Assembly: GCA_958347955.1 (NCBI GenBank)
Contig: CATVXH010000002.1
Coordinates: 1-64,000 of the forward strand
DNA length: 64,000 bases
Reading direction: 5' to 3'
DNA from: an uncultured Sutterella sp.
GTDB taxonomy: Bacteria; Pseudomonadota; Gammaproteobacteria; Burkholderiales; Burkholderiaceae_F
Shown here in pieces: positions 9,115 to 17,447 of the stretch. The notes under the pieces are model-generated. The model saw only the letters and a program-made list of their open reading frames with translations, did no database searches and had not been told where the DNA came from. The first letter of the stretch is position 1. Each line of letters starts with the position of its first letter. The translations under genes were made by a program, and so were the position numbers.

Positions 9115-9492
9115 ATGGCCGATCTCGACCAAATGAATGTTCAGATGGATGTCAATGCCCTTGTTCGTGAGGAAGTTATCACCGACCGTAAGATCGGTTC
9201 GATTCGAGTGCTCACGCCTGTGACACTTGAAGGGACTCGTGATTTAACGCGTGAAATCGTATACATGGGTGAGACGCAGATCATGACGCAAATGGGCCCG
9301 TTGCCCATTTCTTTCCAAATTAAGGCCGCCACGCTTGAAGAGGCGGTCAAGGGCTACGGCGAAGCGGCGAAAGCCGGCGTTCAAGAAACGATCGCCAAGC
9401 TCGAAGAGATGCGTCGCGAGGCCGCAAGCAAGATTGTCACCCCGGGTGACGCGGGTTTTGCTGCCGCGGCGAGCAAAATTCAAATGCCCTGA
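9115..9492 (+). CDS. Small conserved-looking protein of unknown function
   Basis: A 125-residue soluble protein that I do not recognise. It starts well (AAGGA 8 bases before the ATG) and has no signal peptide or membrane segment. The first 70 residues look like a beta-rich fold ('ITDRKIGSIRVLTPVTLEG...ETQIMTQMGPLPISFQI'). The last 50 are alanine- and glutamate-rich and probably helical ('EEAVKGYGEAAKAGVQETI'). Codon use is like its neighbours. It is separated by 16 bases from the kinase-like gene and probably co-transcribed with it. Expression may be controlled by the hairpin cluster in its leader. Confidence 0.75.
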   Translation: MADLDQMNVQMDVNALVREEVITDRKIGSIRVLTPVTLEGTRDLTREIVYMGETQIMTQMGPLPISFQIKAATLEEAVKGYGEAAKAGVQETIAKLEEMRREAASKIVTPGDAGFAAAASKIQMP

Positions 9493-9508
9493 TTTGGATT
9501 AACTACCC

Positions 9509-10186
9509 ATGACCATTAAAGGTTTTACCCGCGAGGAAATGGCGAGCTTGCCCTCAAAACTGTTGCGAGACGGTAGGGCGGCTAATGCCCGTGTGACATG
9601 CGTGACCTGGCAAGGGCGGCAGTGGACCGTGAAGGACTTCGCGCCGCGCAATTGGTGGGTGAGAACTTTATTGGCGCCGTTTCTCTTGGGGCACGAATTT
9701 AAAATCCTTCAAAAACTCAAAGGTATCAACGGCGTTGCGAGCGACTCGTTCAAAATAGACCGTCATGCGATCGCCATTGAGTTTTTGCCGGGCGCCCGTT
9801 TGGCCAAAACTGATCCCAAAGACATCAGCACAGAGTATTTGGCGGACATGGAGACGCTTTTGCAAAGCGTGCATGATCATGGCGTCGTGCATTTGGATAC
9901 GCGTGGCACGGGCAATTGGTTGGTTTCTCCTGAAGGCAAGCCCCTGTTGATTGACTTTCAAGCCGCTCTCACCACCGCTTGGATGCCCGCTTCTTGGCGC
10001 CGAGTTGTGGAACTGGTGGACATGAGCGGCGTTTATAAAAAGTGGAAAGAATGGCGGCCGGAGACGATGGGCGCTGAGCGCGAAGCGCTTTATGAAGAAG
10101 CTCTTCGCTGGCGTCGAAAGTGGGTTTTTGAGGGGTATTTCGGCACGCGAAAGCGCCGTCACGCCCGAAAGAAGCGCTCGTATTAA
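9509..10186 (+). CDS. Kinase-fold protein (RIO/lipopolysaccharide-kinase-like)
   Basis: A 225-residue protein with the core of a protein-kinase fold. Lys42 in 'WTVKDF' fits the ATP-anchoring lysine, 'HLDTRGTGNWLV' (about 128-139) fits the catalytic loop, and 'LIDFQAAL' (147-154) fits the metal-binding DFG-like motif. The catalytic loop keeps Asp and Asn in the right spacing (D-x6-N), so activity is plausible. The C-terminus is strongly basic (RKRRHARKKRS), suggesting RNA, lipid A or membrane contact. Such small kinases are annotated as RIO1-like or LPS-kinase-like; the substrate is unknown. It follows the gene at 9115 and is closed by a terminator. Confidence 0.75.
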   Translation: MTIKGFTREEMASLPSKLLRDGRAANARVTCVTWQGRQWTVKDFAPRNWWVRTLLAPFLLGHEFKILQKLKGINGVASDSFKIDRHAIAIEFLPGARLAKTDPKDISTEYLADMETLLQSVHDHGVVHLDTRGTGNWLVSPEGKPLLIDFQAALTTAWMPASWRRVVELVDMSGVYKKWKEWRPETMGAEREALYEEALRWRRKWVFEGYFGTRKRRHARKKRSY

Positions 10187-10195
10187 ATTTAGTTA

Positions 10196-10222
10196 GGCAA
10201 CCTTTTTCAGGCTGCCTTTTTT
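10196..10222 (+). terminator. Rho-independent terminator after the kinase-like gene
   Basis: GGCAACCT/AGGCTGCC arms with one mismatch and a TTTTC loop are followed by TTTTTT (10217-10222). It begins 9 bases past the stop codon and separates this transcript from ettA. Confidence 0.75.
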
Positions 10223-10250
10223 AACTTCACTTATAGGTATCGGTACCGTT

Positions 10251-11915
10251 ATGGCACAGTACGTGTTTACGATGAACCGCGTCGGAAAGATTGTTCCGCC
10301 GAAGCGGCAAATTTTGAAAGATATTTCCCTGTCTTTTTTCCCGGGAGCCAAGATCGGCGTTTTGGGATTAAACGGCGCGGGCAAATCAACCCTGTTGAAG
10401 ATTATGGCGGGGGTGGATACGGATATTGAAGGCGAAGCTCTCCCGATGCCCGGCATCAAGATCGGGTACTTACCCCAAGAGCCTCAGCTTGATCCGAATC
10501 ACACTGTTAAAGAAGCTGTGGAAGAGGGCTTGAGCGAAGTGCTCAACGCTCAAAAGAGACTCGATGAGGTGTACGCGGCTTACGCAGATCCGGATGCGGA
10601 TTTTGACGCATTGGCAGCGGAGCAGGCGAAGCTGGAGGCGATCATTAACGCGGCCGGCACCAATGCGGAAACACAAATGGAAATTGCCGCCGACGCGTTG
10701 CGCCTTCCGCCTTGGGATGCGAAGATTGAGCATCTTTCGGGTGGTGAAAAGCGCCGCGTGGCGCTGTGCCGCTTGCTTCTGTCTCAACCCGACATGCTTT
10801 TACTCGATGAGCCGACCAATCACTTGGACGCGGAAAGCGTGGAGTGGCTTGAACAGTTCCTGCATCGCTTCCCCGGCACCGTGGTGGCGGTCACCCACGA
10901 TCGCTACTTCCTCGATAACGCGGCCGAATGGATTTTGGAATTGGACCGCGGCGAAGGCATTCCTTGGAAGGGGAACTATTCTTCTTGGCTTGATCAGAAA
11001 GAAAAGCGTCTTGAAATTGAAAAGCGTCAGGAAGACGCCCGCATGAAGGCGATTAAACATGAGTTGGAATGGGTTCGTCAAAACGCCAAGGGCAGACAGG
11101 CAAAGAGCAAGGCCCGTTTAAGTCGCTTTGAGGAAATGTCGAGTTATGAATACCAGGCTCGAAATGAAACCAATGAAATTTTTATTCCGGTGGCTGAACG
11201 TCTGGGTAACAACGTCATTGAGTTTAAACACGTCAGCAAAGGCTTTGGCGATCGTCTGTTAATCGATGACTTAAGTTTTAAGATCCCGCCCGGAGCCATC
11301 GTGGGTGTGATTGGTCCAAATGGCGCCGGTAAATCCACGCTCTTTAAGATGATTTTGGGTAAAGAGCAGCCCGATAGCGGTGAAATTGAGATCGGTCAAA
11401 CGGTAAAGATCAGCGCCGTTGATCAGATGCGCGACTCCTTGCCCAATGACAAGACCGCTTGGGAAGCGGTGAGCGACGGTCAGGACATATTGCAAGTCGG
11501 CAAATTCCAAATGCCCTCTCGCGCTTACCTCGGCCGCTTTAATTTCAAAGGCGGTGATCAGCAAAAAATGGTGGGCGCGCTCTCGGGCGGAGAACGCGGA
11601 CGCTTGCATTTGGCTAAAACGCTTCTTGCGGGCGGCAATGTGTTGTTGCTTGACGAACCGTCCAACGACTTGGATGTTGAAACCTTGCGCGCCTTGGAAG
11701 ACGCTCTGCTCGAGTTTGCGGGTTGCGCGATGGTGACTTCTCACGACCGTTGGTTCTTAGACCGCATCGCCACGCACATTCTCGCCTTTGAAGGCGACTC
11801 CAAAGTGGTTTTCTTCGACGGTAACTACACAGAGTATGAAGCAGATAAACGTAAACGTTTGGGTGAGGAGGCCGCGCGGCCTCATCGCTTGCGCTTTAAG
11901 CCGTTAAAGCACTAA
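10251..11915 (+). CDS. ettA: Energy-dependent translational throttle protein (ABC-F ATPase)
   Basis: A 554-residue ABC-F protein with two ATPase domains and no membrane segment. Walker A motifs are GLNGAGKST (about residue 40) and GPNGAGKST (about 352). Signatures are LSGGEKRR and LSGGERGR, and Walker B motifs are LLLDEPTNHLD and LLLDEPSNDLD. The linker has the EttA-type arm and 'KGRQAKSKARLSRFEEM'. Length and order match EttA, which binds the ribosomal E site and gates entry into elongation according to ADP/ATP ratio. It appears to be a single-gene transcript between a terminator upstream and a hairpin downstream. Confidence 0.96.
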   Translation: MAQYVFTMNRVGKIVPPKRQILKDISLSFFPGAKIGVLGLNGAGKSTLLKIMAGVDTDIEGEALPMPGIKIGYLPQEPQLDPNHTVKEAVEEGLSEVLNAQKRLDEVYAAYADPDADFDALAAEQAKLEAIINAAGTNAETQMEIAADALRLPPWDAKIEHLSGGEKRRVALCRLLLSQPDMLLLDEPTNHLDAESVEWLEQFLHRFPGTVVAVTHDRYFLDNAAEWILELDRGEGIPWKGNYSSWLDQKEKRLEIEKRQEDARMKAIKHELEWVRQNAKGRQAKSKARLSRFEEMSSYEYQARNETNEIFIPVAERLGNNVIEFKHVSKGFGDRLLIDDLSFKIPPGAIVGVIGPNGAGKSTLFKMILGKEQPDSGEIEIGQTVKISAVDQMRDSLPNDKTAWEAVSDGQDILQVGKFQMPSRAYLGRFNFKGGDQQKMVGALSGGERGRLHLAKTLLAGGNVLLLDEPSNDLDVETLRALEDALLEFAGCAMVTSHDRWFLDRIATHILAFEGDSKVVFFDGNYTEYEADKRKRLGEEAARPHRLRFKPLKH

Positions 11916-11933
11916 GTCATCTTTGATCAGATC

Positions 11934-11960
11934 AAGCGGCGCCCCAAACGGGCGCCGCTT
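11934..11960 (+). terminator. Strong hairpin after ettA (no U-tract)
   Basis: A perfect 11-bp stem AAGCGGCGCCC/GGGCGCCGCTT with a 5-base loop starts 19 bases after the ettA stop. What follows is CGACATTAAT rather than a U-run, so it may protect the 3' end or pause polymerase rather than terminate alone. Confidence 0.5.
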
Positions 11961-12132
11961 CGACATTAATCATTTGTCAGTTTTCCTAATCCACAGCCTC
12001 TATGAGAGCCTATCTTGTTTGAGTATTGATAGCCAGCTTTTTCGAAATCATTAGTGAATAGTTAATTGGAATTGTCTGGGTCTATTGCTTCTTAAATTTA
12101 GCGGTCATACGTAAATATCAGTATTAACCCTC

Positions 12133-12178
12133 TTGACGTCGGGGGGGGTATGAGAGACTTTGCCATCGATTTTTTTTT
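12133..12178 (+). promoter_or_regulatory. Homopolymer tracts in the autotransporter leader (G8 and T9)
   Basis: A TTGACG hexamer at 12133-12138, usable as a -35 element, is followed 2 bases later by eight Gs (12141-12148). A run of nine Ts lies at 12170-12178. Both precede the Shine-Dalgarno and ATG at 12201. Poly-G runs near a promoter of a surface protein are the classic substrate for slipped-strand phase variation. No convincing -10 hexamer at ideal spacing was found, so the promoter assignment is tentative. Confidence 0.4.
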
Positions 12179-12200
12179 CGTAATTCAGAAGAGGCGAGTT

Positions 12201-15200
12201 ATGAATCGAATTTTTAAATCTATTTGGAATACTGTCACTCAGAGTTGGACGGCGGTATCTGAAGCACAGCAAAATAGAGGAAAGAAATCAAAGAATATTG
12301 TGTTAGCGGCCCTAATCTGTGTAGGACTATTTTCTCCCACAGCCAATGCTTGGATTGAAAATAAAGGAATGGAGAACGATTTAGTAATTGGCGATAACAC
12401 TAAAGCAGCTCATGAAGATTGGCTGATTTTCTCTGAGGCCGGATTAGATGGATTAAATTACCAATTTGCCTGGGATGACGCACGCGGTACATTAACAACC
12501 GGAACTTCATTGGATATTTCTGCCGGAGGTGAAGAGTTATTCAACCATTCAGACGGCTTGGTTCAAACATTATTAACTGTTGATAATTTAACTTGGTACC
12601 CAAGAGCACACACCCACGATTCAACGATCCAGAGTAGTGAGTCAAGCGCCATTGTTCAGGGGATCAGACAAAATAATCAAGATACAGGCGTTGGATATTA
12701 CGCAATAGGAACCGGTGCGTATCAAATTCTGATGGCTAATCAAGAACAGCTGGATGTGACTTCTGGAGAAACAGTCGAGGGTCATCTTAATGTGAAGTTA
12801 GGAGACTCATGGGGAGATAGCGCTAATTTGGAGTTTTCTGATACCGGTATACATCATCCTGAAGGAGGAAGTTATTTTTCAACTATTGCATTGTTAGTAG
12901 GTTTTGAAATCAATAGCAATCAAACTTTAGCTCTTGATGTCAGTGGTAACCGTGATTGGTATACGAAAATTCACGGTGATGAAACAACGAGCATTCGTTA
13001 CACCGGTGATGGTGAATCAGTCATCAATTTCATTGCACTTAAGGATGGCGCAGATTTTAAACTGGGGAATTCGGATTACGAAGGCGCTACCTACTTTGAA
13101 GGCCTTACGGCGAATTTATATGCGTTAGATTCCTTGGGACAAACATCAAAACTTACCGCAACGGACGTTGCAATCAATGTTAAGACGTCTGAAGCGTGGA
13201 GTTCTGTCAAAGGGCTGTCTTACAACAATGTGAACACTGTTTTTGAAGCGCAAAACACTTTTACAGTTTCTAATGCCGACGGCGACGCCGCCACGTATGT
13301 CGGTGAAAACACGATAACGACAGGAAGCGATCCCTTCACTTATACGGTAGAGGGGAGCGCGGAGATCGGAAGTTCAACTCAAACCGGAAGTCTGATTTTT
13401 GAACAGGCTTCTGGCGGTCTTTTAAATTTGAATATCGGTCATGATTTAACGATCTATGCGGACTCCTCTTTAACAGGAGCAACAAACGTTGTTGTTGGGG
13501 ATGAGCTTAATTTGTACTCAGCGTCCGGTATAAGCGAATCAACTGCATTAAAAGTTGGGTCGGCCCTCAATTTTATTGATATCAATGGTGGAATCTACGG
13601 TGTAAACACCCTGCAGACGGGTGAAAACGGTGCCTTTGCCGTCAATGTGGAAAATTCCACATTGGAGTACAAAGATGGCATAACCATGACGGTTAGTGAA
13701 ACGACCGTTAAAGGCAATAGCAATCTTACGGTTCATGACACCGATTTATTGGGAAATAAAGTTATTTTTGAGAAGACAGCGGACGAAGGCAGCGGCGCAT
13801 ACTCAATGGTTACCATTGATAAAACAAATGATTCCGAAAGTTGGAATTTAGATGGACTAACTCTGACGAATTCAAGGGGAGATGATCGCGCCGTTGTTTT
13901 TGTTAAAGGAGATGGTTTTAGTCTCAACCAATCATTGGGTGACTATGACGGATGGTTGCGTTTGGGCGACATGACGTTTGAACTCACAAGTGGGATTGCA
14001 AGTTATTTAAATAGCAATTCTTCTTCAAATAAGCCAAGTGTTGGTTTAAGTATTGGCCAAGACGCCACATTAGTGGTTGATGAACACTTGAATTTAGATA
14101 AGTTTGGCTGGGGTGGAGATGGCGGTGTTTTGGATTTAACACAACATATTCACGATGACGCGGACGGTGATAGCCCGATTTTGAAGGTGGGAACACTGGT
14201 TTTAAACGGAACGGGCACCATCAAGTTAGACCCCTCTGACTATGTACAAGCGCAAACACCTCTAACGGACGGATCCGTGTTGGATTATGACAACGGCGAC
14301 AAAGACAACCGTTATTTCATTGTGACGGCCGATGAGGTACAGGGCTCTAGCGCAATTCATCTTGAGGTAGAGGAAGACAGCGAAAATTCAACAGTCACTG
14401 AGTTAAAGCACGGAGGGGATGACGGATCCAAAGTGGCGGCAAACGCTTATTGGGATTACATCGCCACGACAACCTCGGGAGAAGCTGTTGACGGTGAACG
14501 CGGAGTTTATATTTCCTACGGTCTGAAGCAATTGGAACTTGTTGGTCAGGACGATGCCGACAGCTCCCTGGTGATCGCTCTTGGTTCTTCGACAGACAAA
14601 AATTTGCAGGCGCAAGTCACTGGCAACGGCATCATTGATATTGTCTCTAGTGACAGCAGCTCGAGTGACAGCAGCTCGAAGTCTGTTCAGTTCAGCAACA
14701 CGACCAACACTTTTGAGGGCACCGTCAATGTTCGAGATGGCGTGACTCTGTCCGCACTCGCGGGGTCCTTATCCGGTAACGCGGCGAATAAAGGCACTGT
14801 GAACGTCAATCTTATTGATGGAGCCGGTTTGCATATTGTTGCTCAAGACGGAGCGCAACAGTATCTCAATAGCATTTTCGCTGATGCCAAATCAACGGTA
14901 GAAATTGACAGCTCAACCGGCCTGGTCATAACGGGAAATAGCTTCCATAGCGTAATCGACGGTACCCTCTCCGGTGAAGGAGCTCTTTCCGTGATGGGCG
15001 GACAACTGTCGTCTAACGCTGAAACGCTCAACGGATTCGGCGGAACTGTCAGCGTCAGTGATGCCGGAAGCTTGGCTATCGATGTTGATGCTGAAAAAGA
15101 ACAGACTCTGACAAAAACCGTTTCAACCGACGATGACAGTTGGCTAGTTAAATCGGGAGATGGAACACTTAGCTTTGACTTCGCTGATACGACCCGAAAC

Positions 15201-16616
15201 AGTTCAGCATTAAATGTTTGGGTCTGCAACGGCACGGCTATTTTGGATGAAAACACGTCTTTCGGGAATATCCGTGTTGACAGCAGTTCTGAAGGAATCA
15301 TCGTTAATGGTCTGACTAAGATCGAGAATCTTACCGGCGGCGGTCAGATTTTCATGGACTTTGATTTCGGAAGCGACCACAATAACGGGGCGCTTGGCGA
15401 CGCAGGTGACGGATTAAAGGTGAGCGGCAGCGCCAGCGGCGACTATGTGCTTGTAGCCTCCTCAAACGATCTTAACAAGGGAGCGGTTGAAACGTTGCGT
15501 GTCATGGAAGTGGACGGAGACGCAACCAACTTTGAACTCGCTCTGCAAAACGGCTATATCGTCTCCGGTGCTTTTGACTACCGTTTGGTGAGAACCGACG
15601 AGGGTAACGGGGCCGTGTTTGATCTCACCAGCGTTGACGGTGTGTCCGACAAAAGAAATACGACGGTGACCGCGGGGTCATATATCGGCATAGCCTACGC
15701 CGCGCAAATGTTTGATTTGTCGTTGCACGACCGCGTTGGCAATCGGGATTGGATCAATCCGGTGACAGGGGAAAAACAAACCACTTCTCTTTGGATGCAT
15801 CACACGATGAGCCATGAACGCTTCCGTGATTCCACTGAACAGTTGAGGATGCGCACGACTTCCAACACCACCATGTTGGGCGGTGATTTAATCCAATGGA
15901 CGCCGAGCGGAAGCGGTCTCGCATATGTGGGCGTGATGGGCGGCTACGGCACGATGGATACCAAGTCGCACTCTAAGCAAACAGACCGCAACTCCAGTGC
16001 TGAGACCGATGCCTGGGGCGTGGGCGTTTATGGCGGTTGGAAAGCTGATGCCGAGGGACAGCTCGGACCCTACGTTGATGGCTGGATCATGTTCACGCAC
16101 GCCTCTAGCGACGTGACGGGAAGTTATGATGACACGGAAAACGTCAACGGTCAGGGCTTATCGGCTCAATTGGAAACTGGTTGGGGCTTTAAGCTGGGCA
16201 GTGTGGCGACCGATAACGGCAAGCTTGCCACATTTACCTTTGAACCGCATGCGTCTGTGACTTGGTTTGGCATGGAATACGATGAAATCCATAACGATGC
16301 TCAAGACGTGCAGTTTGAAGGCACCAACAATATCCGCACGCGTTTGGGCGCTCGGATGATCTTAACAGAAGAAGGCAATAATAACTTTAATGCGTTTGTA
16401 GAAACCAATTGGGTACACAATTCCAAAGAATACGGTGCAACGATTTCCGGTATCACAATCAATCAAACGGGATCTCAAAATCAAGGTGAGGCACGAATCG
16501 GCGTGGATTGGCGCTTGACGCAAGACGTTTCAGTATGGGGGCGTCTCGGAGCCGCTTTCGGCAGTGATGGCTACAGCGAACGAGAAGGTTCGATTGGTGT
16601 CCGCTATCAATTCTGA
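12201..16616 (+). CDS. Type V autotransporter with extended signal peptide
   Basis: A 1471-residue surface protein. It begins with an extended signal peptide (ESPR): 'MNRIFKSIWNTVTQSWTAVS', basic stretch, hydrophobic core, then cleavage after 'SPTANA' (residue 50). I chose this ATG over one 51 bases upstream because it places the ESPR motif at the N-terminus and has GAGGCGA upstream. The passenger (about 51-1190) is rich in Gly, Ser, Asn, Asp and Thr with repeated beta-strand patterns, as expected for a beta-helix. The last 270 or so residues form the translocator barrel, ending in aromatic 'GVRYQF' as Omp85 substrates do. No protease triad is evident; adhesion or aggregation is likelier. A hairpin follows, then a helix-turn-helix gene. 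Confidence 0.93.
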   Translation: MNRIFKSIWNTVTQSWTAVSEAQQNRGKKSKNIVLAALICVGLFSPTANAWIENKGMENDLVIGDNTKAAHEDWLIFSEAGLDGLNYQFAWDDARGTLTTGTSLDISAGGEELFNHSDGLVQTLLTVDNLTWYPRAHTHDSTIQSSESSAIVQGIRQNNQDTGVGYYAIGTGAYQILMANQEQLDVTSGETVEGHLNVKLGDSWGDSANLEFSDTGIHHPEGGSYFSTIALLVGFEINSNQTLALDVSGNRDWYTKIHGDETTSIRYTGDGESVINFIALKDGADFKLGNSDYEGATYFEGLTANLYALDSLGQTSKLTATDVAINVKTSEAWSSVKGLSYNNVNTVFEAQNTFTVSNADGDAATYVGENTITTGSDPFTYTVEGSAEIGSSTQTGSLIFEQASGGLLNLNIGHDLTIYADSSLTGATNVVVGDELNLYSASGISESTALKVGSALNFIDINGGIYGVNTLQTGENGAFAVNVENSTLEYKDGITMTVSETTVKGNSNLTVHDTDLLGNKVIFEKTADEGSGAYSMVTIDKTNDSESWNLDGLTLTNSRGDDRAVVFVKGDGFSLNQSLGDYDGWLRLGDMTFELTSGIASYLNSNSSSNKPSVGLSIGQDATLVVDEHLNLDKFGWGGDGGVLDLTQHIHDDADGDSPILKVGTLVLNGTGTIKLDPSDYVQAQTPLTDGSVLDYDNGDKDNRYFIVTADEVQGSSAIHLEVEEDSENSTVTELKHGGDDGSKVAANAYWDYIATTTSGEAVDGERGVYISYGLKQLELVGQDDADSSLVIALGSSTDKNLQAQVTGNGIIDIVSSDSSSSDSSSKSVQFSNTTNTFEGTVNVRDGVTLSALAGSLSGNAANKGTVNVNLIDGAGLHIVAQDGAQQYLNSIFADAKSTVEIDSSTGLVITGNSFHSVIDGTLSGEGALSVMGGQLSSNAETLNGFGGTVSVSDAGSLAIDVDAEKEQTLTKTVSTDDDSWLVKSGDGTLSFDFADTTRNSSALNVWVCNGTAILDENTSFGNIRVDSSSEGIIVNGLTKIENLTGGGQIFMDFDFGSDHNNGALGDAGDGLKVSGSASGDYVLVASSNDLNKGAVETLRVMEVDGDATNFELALQNGYIVSGAFDYRLVRTDEGNGAVFDLTSVDGVSDKRNTTVTAGSYIGIAYAAQMFDLSLHDRVGNRDWINPVTGEKQTTSLWMHHTMSHERFRDSTEQLRMRTTSNTTMLGGDLIQWTPSGSGLAYVGVMGGYGTMDTKSHSKQTDRNSSAETDAWGVGVYGGWKADAEGQLGPYVDGWIMFTHASSDVTGSYDDTENVNGQGLSAQLETGWGFKLGSVATDNGKLATFTFEPHASVTWFGMEYDEIHNDAQDVQFEGTNNIRTRLGARMILTEEGNNNFNAFVETNWVHNSKEYGATISGITINQTGSQNQGEARIGVDWRLTQDVSVWGRLGAAFGSDGYSEREGSIGVRYQF

Positions 16617-16632
16617 CGACCTAATCTGACTT

Positions 16633-16658
16633 GCACACGCGGAATACTCCGCGTGTGC
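16633..16658 (+). terminator. Hairpin after the autotransporter
   Basis: GCACACGCGGA/TCCGCGTGTGC is a perfect 11-bp stem with a 4-base loop, 16 bases past the stop codon. No U-tract follows, so it is better described as a 3'-end hairpin than a certain terminator. Confidence 0.5.
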
Positions 16659-16692
16659 GGGACGCGTTAAAACCTCTCACCTTTGATTCCCA

Positions 16693-17184
16693 ATGAGTAA
16701 ACAACGTTTGTATACCCGCCAAGATAAACAGATTGCACTGGCTTGCTTTCGCGCTGGGCTTGGCGCCAAGACTGTGGCGGATCGTTTGGACTTTAGCTTA
16801 ACCAGTGTGAAGCTGTGGTATGAGCAGTATCAAAATCACAATAATGAATGGGCAAAAGCCGATGACGAGGATTACGTCTCCCGGAAAAAAGCTCTAGAGA
16901 TGTTTGAAAGTGGAAGAGGATACAAGTTTGTCGCCTCCGCTCTTCATCTTCCTGTCAGTCGCGTGAAATATTGGCACTTGCGCTACCGTCATGAGCAATC
17001 AGCCTTCTTTATCGAGGGAACGCGCGCGCCGAAGAAGTATCCTGATAATTTCAAGATGGATATCTTGAATCGTTACGCTGTTTCCTGTGAATCGAAAAAA
17101 GCGTTTTGTGGCCGACATAAAATTTCGGTGGGTACGTTGAATAATTGGTTACGTGAAGAAAACGAAAAGCCGAAATCGCGTTAG
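16693..17184 (+). CDS. Protein with three helix-turn-helix modules
   Basis: A 163-residue basic protein built from three transposase/IS3-OrfA-like HTH units at about residues 11-45, 66-98 and 119-153. The first two are clearly duplicated: 'GLGAKTVADRLDFSLTSVKLW' aligns with 'GRGYKFVASALHLPVSRVKYW'. No catalytic DDE domain follows in any frame, so this is not an intact transposase. It could be a DNA-binding regulator derived from a transposase, perhaps acting on the adjacent autotransporter, or a relic. The start lacks a strong Shine-Dalgarno. Function is not known. Confidence 0.65.
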   Translation: MSKQRLYTRQDKQIALACFRAGLGAKTVADRLDFSLTSVKLWYEQYQNHNNEWAKADDEDYVSRKKALEMFESGRGYKFVASALHLPVSRVKYWHLRYRHEQSAFFIEGTRAPKKYPDNFKMDILNRYAVSCESKKAFCGRHKISVGTLNNWLREENEKPKSR

Positions 17185-17447
17185 CGGAGACTGTTCTGAC
17201 CGCAATTTAGCAGTTGGTCTACTGTTTTCGTGCTGGAAAGAAAAACATACCTCAATGGTTAGCAGATATTATTGATCCACAAACACCCGACATGGATGTT
17301 GAGATATTTAAAACCTATGAGAGCTTAAATCAGCTCAGCAAAGATCTCTGAAGCCAGAATATCCGTGTGATATTTAAAGTTTTTTTGGAATAAAGCAGTT
17401 CTTAATTAGAATATTGGCGATCATAGATTTAGCAGGAAACACATCTC
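17185..17447 (+). other. Intergenic stretch with a possible gene remnant
   Basis: From 17211 to a TGA at 17349-17351 one frame stays open for 46 codons and has protein-like composition ('LVYCFRAGKKNIPQWLADII' then 'YESLNQLSKDL'). It is preceded by an in-frame TAG at 17208-17210 and has no ATG; a TTG at 17214 has no Shine-Dalgarno. It may be the 3' end of a decayed gene. The rest holds nothing recognisable apart from the upstream region of mnmC. Confidence 0.3.

Noticed and set aside
12150..12200. Upstream ATG for the autotransporter
   Set aside because: It would put 17 residues including a T9-coded stretch before the ESPR motif; the ATG at 12201 has the better ribosome site.
14649..14678. 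Tandem repeat as a CRISPR or VNTR locus
   Set aside because: Only two 15-bp copies, in frame inside a low-complexity Ser/Asp linker.
16693..17184. Insertion sequence
   Set aside because: No transposase catalytic domain, no terminal inverted repeats and no target duplication could be found around the HTH gene.
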